Part shown: positions 24,113 through 36,855 of the stretch, piece after piece
Layout of the letters: every line of letters begins with the position of its first letter
Numbering within the stretch: the stretch's first letter is position 1
Origin: Malachius bipustulatus
Taxonomy: Eukaryota; Arthropoda; Insecta; Coleoptera; Melyridae
NCBI GenBank assembly: GCA_910589415.1
Contig: OU342639.1
Location: forward strand, 12,780,268-12,844,267
DNA: 64,000 nucleotides
Direction: 5' to 3'
Translations under genes and position numbers: made by a program
Notes under the pieces: generated by a model
Told to the model about the DNA's origin: nothing
Database searches by the model: none
What the model saw: the letters and a program-made list of their open reading frames with translations, nothing else

Positions 24113-24930
24113 TACAGTGTGTCGGATAAGCGAATTTATAGGTAAAGATAATAAAGAAAATTCGAGTTAAAATTTGACCACTTGGAGTCCAGATCCAGAC
24201 CTACTTCATTAGATAATAAATTTTACCATATTTTTTTTGTTTAACAAATCAAACGTGCCTTGACAGAGAGAGGGAGCTTTTTTTTCTGTGAAGGTAAAAC
24301 AAAAAATATCGAAAAATGTTATTGAAAAACCTTGCCCGCAGAATTTAAAATTATGCAAGCATAAATTTCAAAACCATCAGCCAAAATTATTTTTTTCACA
24401 TTTTTGCAATAAGTAGGTACATATTTTCCATAATTTTTATTTATTTTTTTAATTTTATAATGATTGATTTAATTTCTTCATATCCCTTTTATAAAGTATG
24501 GTCAACCTTGATTCGTATCGACTAGCACCGAGCATATTTTTAGATATTTGTCATCAGTAGACCATCAGTAAATCAAATTTGGTCTTCAAATGCTATTTTC
24601 AAAATAATTAAAAAAAAAGTCCTTTGCTGTTTTTTTGAATCAAAAATTAGAAGAGAAAAAAATTCGATGGTTAAGAAATTCGGCATGTATAAATGATTTT
24701 GAGTTCTGAGCAACTTTTTTCTATAAAATTTTGCGATATTTCCTGCAGGATACTTTATCTACACAGGTAAAGTAATAAAGACAAAAAGAAAACAAAAAGA
24801 TTCTCCCTGTCAAGGCATACTTGAAATGAAGAGATATGAAACATAAAAATATGGTAAAAATTATTATCTAATCAAGCAGACCTGGACCCCAAATGGTCAA
24901 ATTTCAAACGACTTGAACGAGACTAGTAGG
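24113..24930. mobile_element. Family N13 foldback element, right tip not found
   Basis: Starts TACAGTGTGTCGGATAAGCG. The left arm (about 24165-24290) is mirrored at about 24795-24910: GACCACTTGGAGTCCAGATC against CCTGGACCCCAAATGGTC, and CGTGCCTTGACAG against CTGTCAAGGCATAC. The central loop is about 450 bp. Non-coding. Confidence 0.65.
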
Positions 24931-25299
24931 AATAAATTATCTTTTGCCTCCCACAAAACTGATCCCAAAGGACTCATTTAAACGTTACGAAAAAATGATT
25001 TTGCGCGGTTATTTTTTTTTTTTTGAACCGGGTGTATTGATGAAATGCCGGTATGTAAAGAAGCATTCTTTCCAGTTTTACTTACCGGGATCGTATTAAT
25101 TCAGGTTCATGAACCGCTTTTAATCGGTGAGCGCGTACAAGTCTTAAGACCGCCAAAATGATAAATAGAAGACGGTATCCTTACACACATGCTCGTCCTG
25201 CACACAGTAATTGTAAATGCAGCTAAACAAGATCTGCATGTTGTACATGAAGTTTGTCAGCTAGGGCCTGAAAAAGCATGCTGCATTTATCAGGGGCGT

Positions 25300-25760
25300 C
25301 GCTTATTATTGTCATGTTGTTCATTAATACAAGATATTATATTGAAAAATATATTCTTCTTTTTCAATCTATTCAAAATATTTTCGATAATCGAATTTTT
25401 TTACCTGATGTTTATTTCACAAAAATTTTTAAAATGCTCCTGTAGCTTCATCTTTCAAGCTTATTGAACCAAATTTTTCACTCTTGTAAAACTTTGAGTT
25501 GACGTTTGATGTTCGTTGAAAAAATTTCCAAAAATTGGCGGGCATAGAAAAAGGAACAAAACTGTTAAATTTTGCAATATTTTTTTGTTTTCTTAAATTT
25601 AAAAATCAATTTTATGGCACGTTTTCAAACGAAATGAAATGAAATTTTTTCAGTAAACCACTACGCTAATTCCACCTGACTATGGAAAAATTCAGAAAGC
25701 CAAATTAAAAAGCGGTGAAAATATTCATAATTGGAATCGCATGAAAATACACTATTTATT
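25300..25760. repeat. Family R repeat fragment
   Basis: Shares long words with 43430-43870 and the reverse of 51860-52250. Examples are GCTCCTGTAGCTTCATCTTT, TGGCGGGCATAGAA, and the end motif AAAGCGGTGAAAATATTCAT followed by ATTGATGCGCAAG. No protein is encoded. It could be part of a large non-autonomous element or an interspersed repeat of unknown class. Confidence 0.6.
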
Positions 25761-27478
25761 CGATTGATGCGCAAGAAGGTTTTTATATTGACTGGTGTTT
25801 ATTCAGTTACTGGAATAATTATAATTTTTTTTTACAATTGTAAACATCAAGACCTCAATCGCGGACTGCCATAGGACATTTTTAACCTCTTCAGCTCTGG
25901 ATGATACTTAAATGTGTATTGAAAAAATTAAGGGTGAGTGAAAATTTTTGAGAAAATTAAGGATCGATACCATACATATTAATATTAATGCTACATATTA
26001 TTATATAAGATTATTAAAACTATTTCAGAAAAGATATCCGTTACTGGTACAACTACTCGTATTTATATTATCGTTTTACTGCTCGCTATTATTATTCAAA
26101 ACACCTTTTATTACACCATCTATTACAAGTGCGCTACTCGCGCACTTGTGTATGTGAAATAGTGTCACATCCAGAGCTTCTTCTTATCTGTGTTATCTGG
26201 GCTAAAATGTTTTTCGCATCCAGTCCGTTGAATTTTACGCGCGCCCAGGTCACTGAGTCACTCCTTTTACTAGATTCGATGTTCCGGAAGCTTGATCTTG
26301 GATGAAAACTTCGACTTACCTACTAGACGACCTTCGAAGTGCCCCAGTTGTCAATAATGATCTAATTTTGGGAAGCTGTTACAGAAGTTATGCAACTTTG
26401 AGTTTTCCTTTGAATCAACTATAGTGAAGTCTGCGCGGGACTATCACTTGATAAATAATTTGATCGTTGCGGGCATACTGGTGAGATCGTATAACTACTT
26501 GCGCCTGTCAATGTCGTAACAATTTCACCGACATGTTAAGATTAAGTCAAAGATGGTGGTATTTTTTTCCTATATCCAGTAGTTCTATATTCTACATTAG
26601 TAATAAAATTACCGGTAACCCTGACGCAGCCAAATAAAGAGTCACCCCTGATTCGTGATGTACTGTATTACATCGTGGACGATATTAGAATACTCATATG
26701 ATGAACGGATACGTGCAGCTGTCTCTGTTCCTTTTCTCCCCTGACATATAGTTAGGGGTGAAACTGACAAAAAAATTGTTTCGGCCAAACAAGAAAAACT
26801 ACATGTGCATATTAACGGTACCCCTAAGATACCTGTTACTTTTACTTATATACTCTAGGATAGGTTTCTCTAGGAATGACACTGGGAGTGACCGGTTAAG
26901 TTAAGTTTAAGCGTTAATTGGTTTATTTTTGATATTTTCAACCCTTATTTATATCCTACTTGTGATTCAACCTTATACATACTTATTTGTGTTTGAAGAA
27001 GTAAGAATTACAATTAAAATTATTTACATGGAAGAAATTTTTTTTATAAGTTATACCTATGTTTATGTGTCTACACTCGTGTTTTTTTTTTAGTTACTCT
27101 TTACAGAAATCTCAGAAGTTGTGAGGAGGTAAAGAAATAGAAGAAAAAACGTATTATGCCATCTAGCAAAAAGCTGTTTTGCCAAATGTCAAAGAAAATA
27201 CTAAAATCAACAGATTTAAAAAAAAAATTAAACGAATATTTCTCAGATATTATATGATTAGATAGGTACTTTTTTGATAAGTAATAATTGGTGACAATTA
27301 AATATATTTTATAGGGTTATTTTTTTTTGATAGAACAAAAATATTAGGATATATTAGGATAGATAAGTAGAAATCATAAGCATCACTTTAGACAAACACT
27401 TTGAACACTATTAAAAAGCAATAGTTAGGTAGGTATCACAAAATATTGAATTTGCCTGCACGATTTTCCGATATTATA
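25761..27478. other. Intergenic DNA, nothing recognised
   Basis: The 69-codon frame at 25948-26157 is Leu/Ile-rich chance sequence. A moderately GC-richer stretch lies at 26160-26740 without motif or splice structure that I can defend. Confidence 0.4.
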
Positions 27479-28895
27479 TACAGGGTGTCCCGTAATTAGC
27501 GTGCAATACTGAAACAGCAGATTCTATTTTCAAAAATATGAAAAAAAGTTCCTATAAAAATAGGTCGAGAAATGCTTCCTAAGGGGGCTACAGCCCCCAA
27601 AAGGGGAGCCCATGAAGATGGTTTTTATTTAATACCTCCGAACCCGTTCAAGGTAGAAAAGTGAAATTTTGGTAATTTATCAAACTTTTTATGGCCAATA
27701 AGATGCAATTACAAAAATTAAAAAAATTCCATCAGAGGGGGTCAGATAGGTGAAGAGTGAGGTTAAAATCACCCTAACTTTTTTTGTATGTACCTCGTGC
27801 CAGCATTTGAGATCAGATTATGAAATGTTGAAGTTTTTTACACAAAAAAGGTCGTCTTACTGAATTTCGATAACAAGCACCGTTTTCGCTTAAAATCGAT
27901 TTGAAAATTACCTTACATGGCATAAAAATTCATATTGACACACAACTAAGAGAAAAATATTCAACGTAGGCCATGGATCACGGGATGTAATAAGTAACAG
28001 TTTGTTTGAAAATTGTGTTTCACGCTAATTAAGTAGAAGAAAAAGAAAATTTATTGAGTACTGTTTTGTAAAAATGGAAAATTTCACTAACCAAGAGCTG
28101 GCTGAAATGCACTGCGTATATGGATTCTGCAATGGTCGTGATCTGGCGGCTGAGTATGAATACCGACGACGATTTTCAAACCGAAGAGCTCCTACACGTC
28201 AAATGTTCACCCGCATACGTCAACGTTTACCGGAAAATGGCAATTTTTAACGTGCTCGTGGTCAGGGGAGACCCCATCATAGGAATCATGCTGTTGAAAA
28301 TTTTTGCCATTTTTTTGCTCAATAAATTTTCTTTTTCTTCTACTTGATTAGTGTGAAACACAATTTTCAAACAAACTGTTACTTATTACATCCCGTGATC
28401 AATGGCCTACGTTGAATATTTTTCTCTAGTTTTGTTTCAATATGAATTTTTATGCCATGTAAGGTAATTTTCAAATCGATTTTAAGCGAAAACGGTGCAT
28501 GTTATCGAAATTCAGCAAGACGACCTTTTTTGTGTAAAAAACTTCAACATTTCATAATCTGATCTCAAAGCCTGGCACGAGGTACATTCAAAAAAGTTAG
28601 GGTTATTTTAACCTCACTCATCACCTATCTGACCCCCCCCTAATGGAAATTTGAAAATTGTTGCAATTGAATCTTATTGGCCATAAAAAGTTTGATAAAT
28701 TCCCAAAATTTCACTTTTCTATCTTGAACGGGTTCGGAGGTATTAAATAAAAACCATCTTCATGGGCTCCCCTTTCGGGGGCTGTAGCCCCCTTAGGAAG
28801 CATTTCTCGACCTATTTTTTAGGAACTTTTTTTCATATTTTTGAAAATAGAATCTGCTGCTTCATTATTGCACGTTAATTACGGGACACCCTGTA
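27479..28895 (+). mobile_element. DUF4817-lineage element collapsed into a palindrome with an HTH remnant in the loop
   Basis: Tips TACAGGGTGTCCCGTAATTA (27479) and TAATTACGGGACACCCTGTA (28895) are exact inverted copies. Arms 27479-28055 and about 28316-28895 pair along their full length. The loop (28074-28300) keeps only the first ~75 codons of the transposase: MENFTNQELAEMHCVYGFC, followed by the basic HTH. Compared with 9392-11131, the whole DDE domain has been replaced by an inverted copy of the left arm. The TA/TATA flanks fit a TA duplication. It is non-autonomous. Confidence 0.88.
28074..28300 (+). pseudogene. Transposase N-terminal HTH fragment
   Basis: ATG at 28074. The frame runs MENFTNQELAEMHCVYGFCN then GRDLAAEYEYRRRF and an Arg-rich helix RQMFTRIRQRL, matching the corresponding part of the 9983 pseudogene but here without the frameshift near 10025. 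A one-base A-run change near 28245 shifts the frame, and the sequence then enters the inverted arm. It could encode at most a DNA-binding fragment. Confidence 0.75.
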
Positions 28896-29129
28896 TATAT
28901 TTTTGATAATTCCGATGAGTTTTTTCGTAGAAGCATTTCTGAAAGTATAGGCGCAATGTATCTCTGAAAATTGTGCCAAGTCATAATAATCTACACGCCT
29001 AAATAATTTGAGTGGCCTACGTTATTACATTATTGGAATTATTGGATTAATTATTAATAATTATTAACTATGGACATTATTGGATTTCTGAAGTCTGCGT
29101 CAAAATATTTGCGTGTTTGGGTAAAATGA

Positions 29130-30108
29130 TACAAACAGTCACTTTCAACTGGCTCACCATTGAAATCTCCTAATCCATGCGGGAGCTACAGAGTAGGTCA
29201 AATTAAAAAAGTTGCACAATTTTATACTTATCAAGAATCTGAAGAATAATACAAAAATGTTTTTTCTCTTGCATGTAATATTTCTTATTTTAGTCATATG
29301 TTTATTATTATTGAAAATTATTATTAAATAATATTTTTGTAGACTTACTACAAGTCGTTTCCATTTGACAATTCAAAAATTTTCAAAGCCAAAACTTGAT
29401 CTCCAAGTTTTTACAGTAAACTTTTGTTTTTCTCATGACCGCCATATTGATTTATCATGTCATTCAATATTTAAAAAATCAACAACAAAAATTCTATAAA
29501 ATACAAAATAATTAGATTTTTTTTCAAAATATTATTCTTTTTTCGAAAAAAAGAAAATATTATTCTTAAAATTATGCCTTCAGTATAACGTCACATTGCT
29601 TGTCTTTTGATTGTTCCGTGAATGGTTTTTGCTTATGACGTTATTAGATGAAGATATTGTCCTCATTTTTCGAAAATAAAAATTTAGATTTTTTTTAATT
29701 TTATAGATTTTTGGTTAAATTGATATTTTTTTAATGCCGAAACATGAAAACGCAATACCGCGGTCATAAGAAAAACAAACGTTGACTGAAAACTCTGAGA
29801 TCTAGTTTTGACTTTGAAAATTTTTGAACTGTCAGATGGATAGCTCATTTTAGAACGACTTATGTAAGTCTACAAAAAATTATTTATTAAAATCCACTAT
29901 TAAAAAAGATACCTATATTATGATGAAAATAAGAAATTTCGATTTTTTTGTTTTTTTCGCGATATTTTAGCAACGACTGAAGTAATCTTAATTTTTCAGA
30001 TTCTTATTAAGCATAAAATTCTGCAAGTTTTCTCTAATTTAACCGACTCTGTATCTGCTCCTATATCGCAATGGTGAGCCATCAGTTGGAACTGACCAGC
30101 CATATGTA
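29130..30108. mobile_element. Family N1 foldback copy
   Basis: The left tip region CACTTTCAACTGGCTCACCA (29140) mirrors TGGTGAGCCATCAGTTGGAA near 30075. Family words GTCAAATTAAAAAAGTTGCA (29198) and AATTTAACCGACTCTGTATC (30035) pair in inverted orientation. Internal CATGACCGCCATATTG lies at about 29434. Non-coding. Confidence 0.75.
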
Positions 30109-30118
30109 TTGTTTATTA

Positions 30119-31201
30119 TACAGGGTGTTAACTACCAACTAGTACAAAATAAAGGAGGTAATTCTACGACTTATTCTAAGAAAAAAAGTTCCTATTAACA
30201 TGGGTCCGTAAACGCACCGTTTTCGAGATAAAGGCTGTTCAAAAACATGTTTTTTTCTTACTTTTTTGCGATATCTCAAGAACCGTTAGAACTATAGGCT
30301 CCAGGCTCCAGCTTTGGTACATATTTTTACATTAACAATAGCTACTTTTAAGGGTTCAAACTAATGCATGTTCTAAGATATGCCAGTGATGGAGATTTTA
30401 GGGTTGCGTAAGGGTTTCTCCCCTTTAACTTTTACGGCACTGGAAAAATTGTCATTTGGAGAGCAAATTTCAAAGCGCCAATGTTTTTTACACAAAAAAG
30501 TACACCTGGTTAAACGCTGTAGAAGCCACTGTTCTTGAAAAAAAAAGGCATTTTATGATCAAAAACATACAAAATTCAACATGAACAGAAACGGAAATGT
30601 ATTTATTTTATTTTGTTTATTATTTATTTATTCTAGATAAAGTTGAAAACAATCTAACTACAAGCACAAGAAAAATAGGTGCAAATTTGAATTTGTGGCA
30701 TGTTACATCAGTATGGAAAATTTTGAAAATAAATTTTTTGTTCATGTTGAATTCTGTACGTTTTTGATCATAAAATGCATTTTTTTCGAGAACGGTGGCT
30801 TCTACAGCTTTTGACCAGGAGTACTTTTTTGTGTAATAAACATTATCGTTTTGAAATTTGCTCTCAAAATGACAATTTTTCTAGTGCCGTAAAAGTTAAA
30901 GGGGGAAACCCTTACGCAACCCTAAAATCTCCACCACTGCCACCACTGGCATATCTTAGAACATTAGTTTGGAGCCTTAAAAGTAGCTATACTAATGTAA
31001 AAATCTGTACAAAAGCTGGAGCCTGTAGCTCAAACGGTTCTTGAGATATCGCAAAAAAAGTAAGAAAAAAACATATTTTTGAACACCCTGTATCTCGAAA
31101 ACGGGGCGTTTGCGGACCCATGTTAATAGGAACTTTTCTCTCAGAATAAGTCGTAGAATCACCTCCTTTATTTTGTACTAGTTGGTAGTTAACACCCTGT
31201 A
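30119..31201. mobile_element. Family N4 foldback element
   Basis: Tips TACAGGGTGTTAACTACCAA (30119) and TTGGTAGTTAACACCCTGTA (31201) are exact inverted copies. Arms of about 480 bp pair with few mismatches. The subterminal module AAAAAAGTTCCTATTAACAT-GGGTCCG is at 30182-30208. The 89-codon frame at 30775-31044 lies in the right arm and is a repeat by-product. A HATATC-type AT-rich loop lies at about 30600-30670. Confidence 0.9.
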
Positions 31202-31834
31202 TATTGGCAGCGATAGTTTAACAGTTTACATACATTCAATTACAATTACTATAATAGTGAAATGTAATAGCAAAGTAAACCCAACAGAGAACTCAGTTAC
31301 CTGTTCGTAGGGCTGATTATACTCTCCAGGTGATTAGGAAAAGGAAGATCATTAAAAACACTAATTGCCCTAATGTAGTCACTTTACCACTTATTACTTT
31401 TATTACTAAAATTTCGATATTTTATGAGTTCCTGGTAGTGCGTTCTAAGGCATTCATGAAAAAAACTGGTTAATATTTAGAGGTTTCCTATTATTATTGA
31501 ATTGGTTATATTAAATTATTTTTAAAATCTGTTTTGAAGGCTTTTTGCAGAAAAGTTTTTGTAGAAAAATTTGTAAACTGAGCATTTGCGAGTTTAAAAA
31601 AAATCCCAAACTTGCACAAAATTATTTAATTTTATCAAATTTACCTTTTCAATTTTTTTATGAGTCTTTGTTGTTCTAAATAGCGGTTTCTTAGAAAAAC
31701 GATAGCGAAAGCTATGTTAAAATTGGAACAAACTTGACGCAAAGTAAATTTGATTCTTACAAAAAACTAAACATTTGACTTTATTTCATTTTGTTACTAA
31801 TAAAATATATCAATAGACTGTGACATTTTGAATA
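31202..31834. other. Intergenic DNA, nothing recognised
   Basis: AT-rich spacer between two foldback elements; no gene or repeat seen. Confidence 0.45.
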
Positions 31835-33990
31835 TGCAGGATGTCCCATATTTCACAGCTTACTATAATATAGGTATGGTATATCGCGGAAAGGCTAAGG
31901 GAGTTACAAGGATCGGTTAAATTAGAGAAAAGATGCGCAATTTGATGGCTGTGACTGTTCCTGGAAATATCCCGAAAGAACTGAAAATTCGATATATCTT
32001 ATTTCTTTCGTATCGTGTCTCACAAAATTTTTAATCAACTTCAAGCCTTGAATAAAATGGAGCATGTCTGCCAGATAAAACACAAACAATTGGTAAATGT
32101 GTAAGTGAACTACTCCAATCAGTGATCTACAGATCATAGAACAACAAACAAAAACATAACTTACTCAATGAATTTTTTTTTAAATAATTACATCCATTAG
32201 CCATTGATTTTTTGTGAATTCCTGAAGAATATTTCCAGCACAGAACAGTTTTGTTGATAGGTGAAAGCCATAATATTAAACATCAGTAATCTTTAATATT
32301 TGAAGTCTAACTGACAGGTGACAGAAATGGAAGTTGTGACACATGAGAATTTGAACTACTAAAGTTATTTTAAAAGCATTTTATTAAAATGAGATCAGGC
32401 ATGACTGCAATAGCCATCTCTCTCTTCCAAAGGAAGATTTCATTAAATATTTGTTGATTTTTTTTACTATTAGAAATTGATAAATAATTTTTTGTACGCT
32501 TAAATTTTCAAAGCCGACTAGATCCTAGAGTAATAACTTTAAATAAAGGTCAAATTATCAAAATTCCTAGTCAAATTTCGTGTAGAATAAAAGAATCATG
32601 GAAACCAAAAATTATTAACATTCAGAATATTTTTTTTAATTGTATTCTCTTTTCCAAAGTCATATTTGTTGCCTTATGGTTATATTTTTGGTAGATTGTG
32701 ATTTTTGTATGAAAAAATTATTTCGGTATAAAAAGTTGTATTAATCTATACAGGGTGTCCCAGCTTATTCGAAGCGGTCTCTGTAGGCCAAACGATGGAC
32801 TTTTTCAAAAAAGTGTTTGAAAATTCAAGTACAGAATCACAATGGCCATAATGTAAAATTATTTTGGAGTATACAGAGTGTCCCATATGACAGTGGCATA
32901 TCAAAGTTATGTTTTTTTTTTTTAATGGAATGCTCCTATGTTATTGCAATTTTAGAATGTCTGAGAAGAGAAAATAAGATTGGCTTTCACAGTTGGGGTT
33001 TAAATTCAGAAGTTTTTGAGTTATAAACAAGTGAAAATCGTCATTTTTCAAGTTCAAGGCCCTGTATAACAAAAACGGCTGAAGATAGAGAAAAACGGCT
33101 TACATGTCCCTATTTTAACTTTTTATGAACTATCCTATGGTATAGAAACATTTGTACTTTCTTTGATTTTTTTATTTGGTGACGCGTGGAGAAATCTCAG
33201 AATTTTTCAAATTTTTTATCACCCTGTATAAACATTTCATCTACATCATAGGATAGTACATGAAAAGTTAAAATAGGGACATGTAAGCGGTTTTCCTCTA
33301 TCTTTAGCCGTTTTCGTTGTACAGGGCCTTGAACTTGAAAAATGACGATTTTCACTTGTTTATAACTCAAAAACTTCTGAATTTAAACACCAACTGTAAA
33401 AGCCAATCTCATTTTCTCTTCTCAAGACAATCTAAAAATGCAATAACATAGGAGCATTCCATTTAAAAAAACATAACTTTGATATGTCACTGTCATATGG
33501 GACACCCTGTATACTCCAAAATAATTTTAAATTATGGCCATTGTGATTCTGTACTCGAATTTTCAAAAACTTTTTTCAAAAAGTCCATCGTTTGGCCTAC
33601 AGAGACCGCTTCGAATAAGCTGGGACACCCTGTATATTAAAAAAAAGTTTAAATAAAAAAAATCTGAATGTTATTTTTCTTTAGTTTCCATTACTTTTTT
33701 TATACCGAAAGACAAAAAAAATAATATGGCGGCCATCATAAGAAAAACCAAAGTTGGCTATGAATACTTTGGGATCTAATCGTCGGCTTTGAAAATGTTT
33801 GTAATGTCGAATGGATACCTCTTTCCGACTTATCTTAGCCTACAAAAATTATTTATTAATTTCCATTAATGAAAAAGATATGAAGAAAATAAAAATCTCG
33901 TTTTTTAATTTTTTTCAGTATATTCCAGGAACGGTCACTGATATCTTATTTTTGCGCATCTTATCTCTAAATTTAACCGACCCTGTATGT
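31835..33990. mobile_element. Family N1 foldback copy split by a nested N2 element
   Basis: Left part 31835-32748 begins GCAGGATGTCCCATATT and carries GGTTAAATTAGAGAAAAGAT. Right part 33635-33990 carries the mirrored TCTAAATTTAACCGACCCTG. The interior is occupied by the N2 element at 32749-33634. AATATGGCGGCCATC lies at about 33723. Frames inside are by-products. Confidence 0.75.
32749..33634. mobile_element. Family N2 foldback element, complete
   Basis: Tips TACAGGGTGTCCCAGCTTAT (32749) and ATAAGCTGGGACACCCTGTA (33634) are exact inverted copies, and arms of more than 400 bp pair closely. The motif GTCCCATATGACAGTGGCAT (32880) has its mirror at 33487. Flanked by TA/TATA on both sides inside N1. 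Other copies: 35710-36226 (partial) and 44453-46141 (split). Confidence 0.9.
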
Positions 33991-35709
33991 AAAAATACAA
34001 CAACAATCTAGGTAGGTAGGTATTTGAAACAGTGATGACAATTATTATTATCACTTGTTATTAGTTGCTGTCATTATTATCGTTAAATTCTTAAATTCGA
34101 GCTCCCTAAATTAGAAATGGTGTGCATCATGATTCATGGCCTCATTTGCAACAATAATTTTTCTTCTTATTTTTCTCGTCTATATTTTTTTTTTATTTCG
34201 CGGAAAATATCCTCCTTAAAATTTTATCCAACAAAGTTTATCAAATTATTTCTAATAAGCTAGTGTTCTTAAGAACGGTAGCAAGCCTTTTATTTCAGAA
34301 CAAATTGTACCTATTCAACAAAATTATTATTTTTATTGGAATATAAATCATTATCTTCGTCTTGAAATAATGCCTTAACTATAACAAAGTCGGTAGGTAT
34401 ACATATTTTTTACAAATGAAATAACTAAAGGCCCATATAAACTGAACTAAATTGTTTTATTGCCCCGTCATAAACCCTTAGCTCCCAGCCCATCGCTTTT
34501 ATACATAAATATAAAAATCTACCATTCTGACTCCATCTTCCTCTGACTCTTTCAATCAACGGTTCTTTGGCAACAAAATCATGACCTATGGTGTTTTCCA
34601 TAATTTCAACTGATATTAAAACTCACCACGTTCTTTAATTTAAGCAACCAATGCCAAATAATCTCTATAACTTGTTTACTAATACCTAATGACTAATAAA
34701 TAACAAATTACAAATTAGTATTACTACTTTATAACTTTATAAATTAGTATAACTATAATAACTACTTTTATTCAATAAAATATAAAAATTAAACTTCTTG
34801 TTTTTAATAATACTTCTTACACATATATTTTCAACACTATTGAAATTATGGCGCCATGAAATTGAACAACACCGTGACAATTTATCTTAATTTCCTCAAA
34901 GGTAACTTAGCCAATTGAAAATCTTATAATATCAGTATCCATAGTAATTGATTACTTTTTATGGTTTATTTGAGTAGGTATAATAGGTTATATTATAAAG
35001 TATTTCTGCTGCTTAGTGTAATATAATTGGAAATGCTCTAAGCGACTTGATGTATTCATTATAGTTATTTATTTTTTTATTTTAATCTAATATAAAATTC
35101 AGTAATTTCTGTTAAATCTGGCAACGCAGTCATAAAAGAGAATGCAAATAACTCTGAAAATAATCAACCAAGTCTCCACTAGCTTCAAAAGGGTACCTAC
35201 CTAGAAATTTCTTGCAATTTCTTTCTGTAGGATTATAGAACCCCCCAATCATGGACCGAAGGGTAATTTAGGAAATATGACCCAAGCCATATAATATGTG
35301 ATTAAATGTGTTTGTTGTTGGACTTATGAATTGGATAAATTTCTACTTTTTTGAGTTCGTCGGGCCAGAACGATTTGTCTATAATACTTAAATCATCGAT
35401 AATGAAACCAGATAATGACTTAATCGTTTTGGTGTTGATGCGTCATCGACTTCACCAAATATTTAAGTTTCATTTTCTTAATTTTCATTCCATTAACGAT
35501 AGAGTGAAAAGCAGTTGTCTTGTTAGAAGCTCTTCTGTAATTACTTTTGTACAAGACACACACTGACAGGACGTTAATGTTCCGCACATAAACCTTTTGT
35601 CCTTCCGAGAAGACGACGTAAGTACTTCTCGCAGTATGAACAAAATGAGCAAAGTGTGCGTGACGCGAGAACTACAAAAATTTTTGCTGAAACTCAAATG
35701 CATAAGTAT
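33991..35709. other. AT-rich intergenic DNA, no gene seen
   Basis: Short TAGG runs near 34010 and 34970. Small frames at 35351-35566 and 35485-35703 overlap on opposite strands and show no domain. Confidence 0.45.
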
Positions 35710-36226
35710 TTATAAAGGGCGTTCCATATGTTCATAACTAAAGCTAACTCGATGGCTTTATTTCCCGTGTGTGGAAAGGTGATAAAAAATTTGAAAAATT
35801 CTGAGATTTCTCCACGCGTCGCCAACTAAGAAATTATCAAAGAAAGTACAGATGTTTCTATACCATAGGATAGAACAAAAAAAGTTAAAATAGGGACATG
35901 TAAGAGCCGTTTTTCTCTATCTTGAGCCGTTCTGGTTGTAAAGGTCTTGAACTTCAAAAATGGCGATTTTAACTTGTTTATAACTCACAAAATTCTCAAT
36001 TTTAACATCAACTGTAAAAACCAATCTTATTTTTTCTTCTCAGACAATCTACAAATGAAAAATGCAATAACATAGGTGCATTCCATTAAAAAAAACATAA
36101 CTTTGATATGCCACGGTCATATATGGGACACTCTGTATACTCCTAAATAATTTTAAATTATGGCCATTGTGATCCAGTACTTGAATTTGCAAAAAGTTTT
36201 CTGAAAAAATCCATAGTTTGGCCTAC
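35710..36226. mobile_element. Family N2 fragment (inner part and right arm)
   Basis: Shares GATAAAAAATTTGAAAAATT, GGGACATGTAAG, and CATATATGGGACACTCTGTA with the intact N2 copy, and stops at GTTTGGCCTA, exactly where the N8 element begins. The left arm is missing. Confidence 0.7.
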
Positions 36227-36855
36227 TACAGTGTGTCTGCTTAAGTTGGAACCATATGGAAAACTCTCGGGAAAACTTTTTTATTGTTGGTTTTCTGAAA
36301 AAATGTATTCTTTATAAAAAGTTGCGCATGGTCCAAAACTTAAAATGCAACCATCAGATATCGATTTTTCAAAGCCGTATACGAGGTTTGTCAAAAAATA
36401 TCAATTTAACTCAAGAGTAAAGTACCTGTATTTTCGACAATATCAAAAATTGTTATTTGAAAAAGTTGATCAGAATTGCAAATGACCGTCAAATATACAA
36501 TAGCATGCAGTTGCTTAACCAATAAAAAACAGCATAAAAGGTAAACCGCTGCTGATAAACTCTATCTCTTTGATAAAACAAATATTTGATGAATTGCATA
36601 TTTGAATGTCATTTGCAGTGCTGATCAACTTTTTTAAGTAACAATTTTTGATATTGTCAAAAATAAAGGTACTTTACTCTTGCGTTAAATTTTTATTTTT
36701 TGACACACCTCGTATACGGTTTGAAAAAACCGATATCTGACGGCTGCATTTTAAGTTTTGGACCATGCACCACTTTTTATCAAGAATACATTTTTTCATA
36801 AAACCAATAATAAACAAAAATTCCATATGGTTCCAACTTAAGCAGACACCCTGTA
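36227..36855. mobile_element. Family N8 foldback element
   Basis: Tips TACAGTGTGTCTGCTTAAGT (36227) and ACTTAAGCAGACACCCTGTA (36855) are inverted copies with few mismatches. Arms of about 270 bp include CATGGTCCAAAACTTAAAAT mirrored near 36750. Inserted at a TA within the N2 fragment's GGCCTACAG, but the downstream N2 tip is absent, so a deletion followed or the insertion was at a breakpoint. Confidence 0.85.

Noticed and set aside
30775..31044. 89-codon frame with some complexity
   Set aside because: It lies wholly in the right arm of the N4 palindrome and is mirrored, degraded, in the left arm, so it is a repeat by-product.
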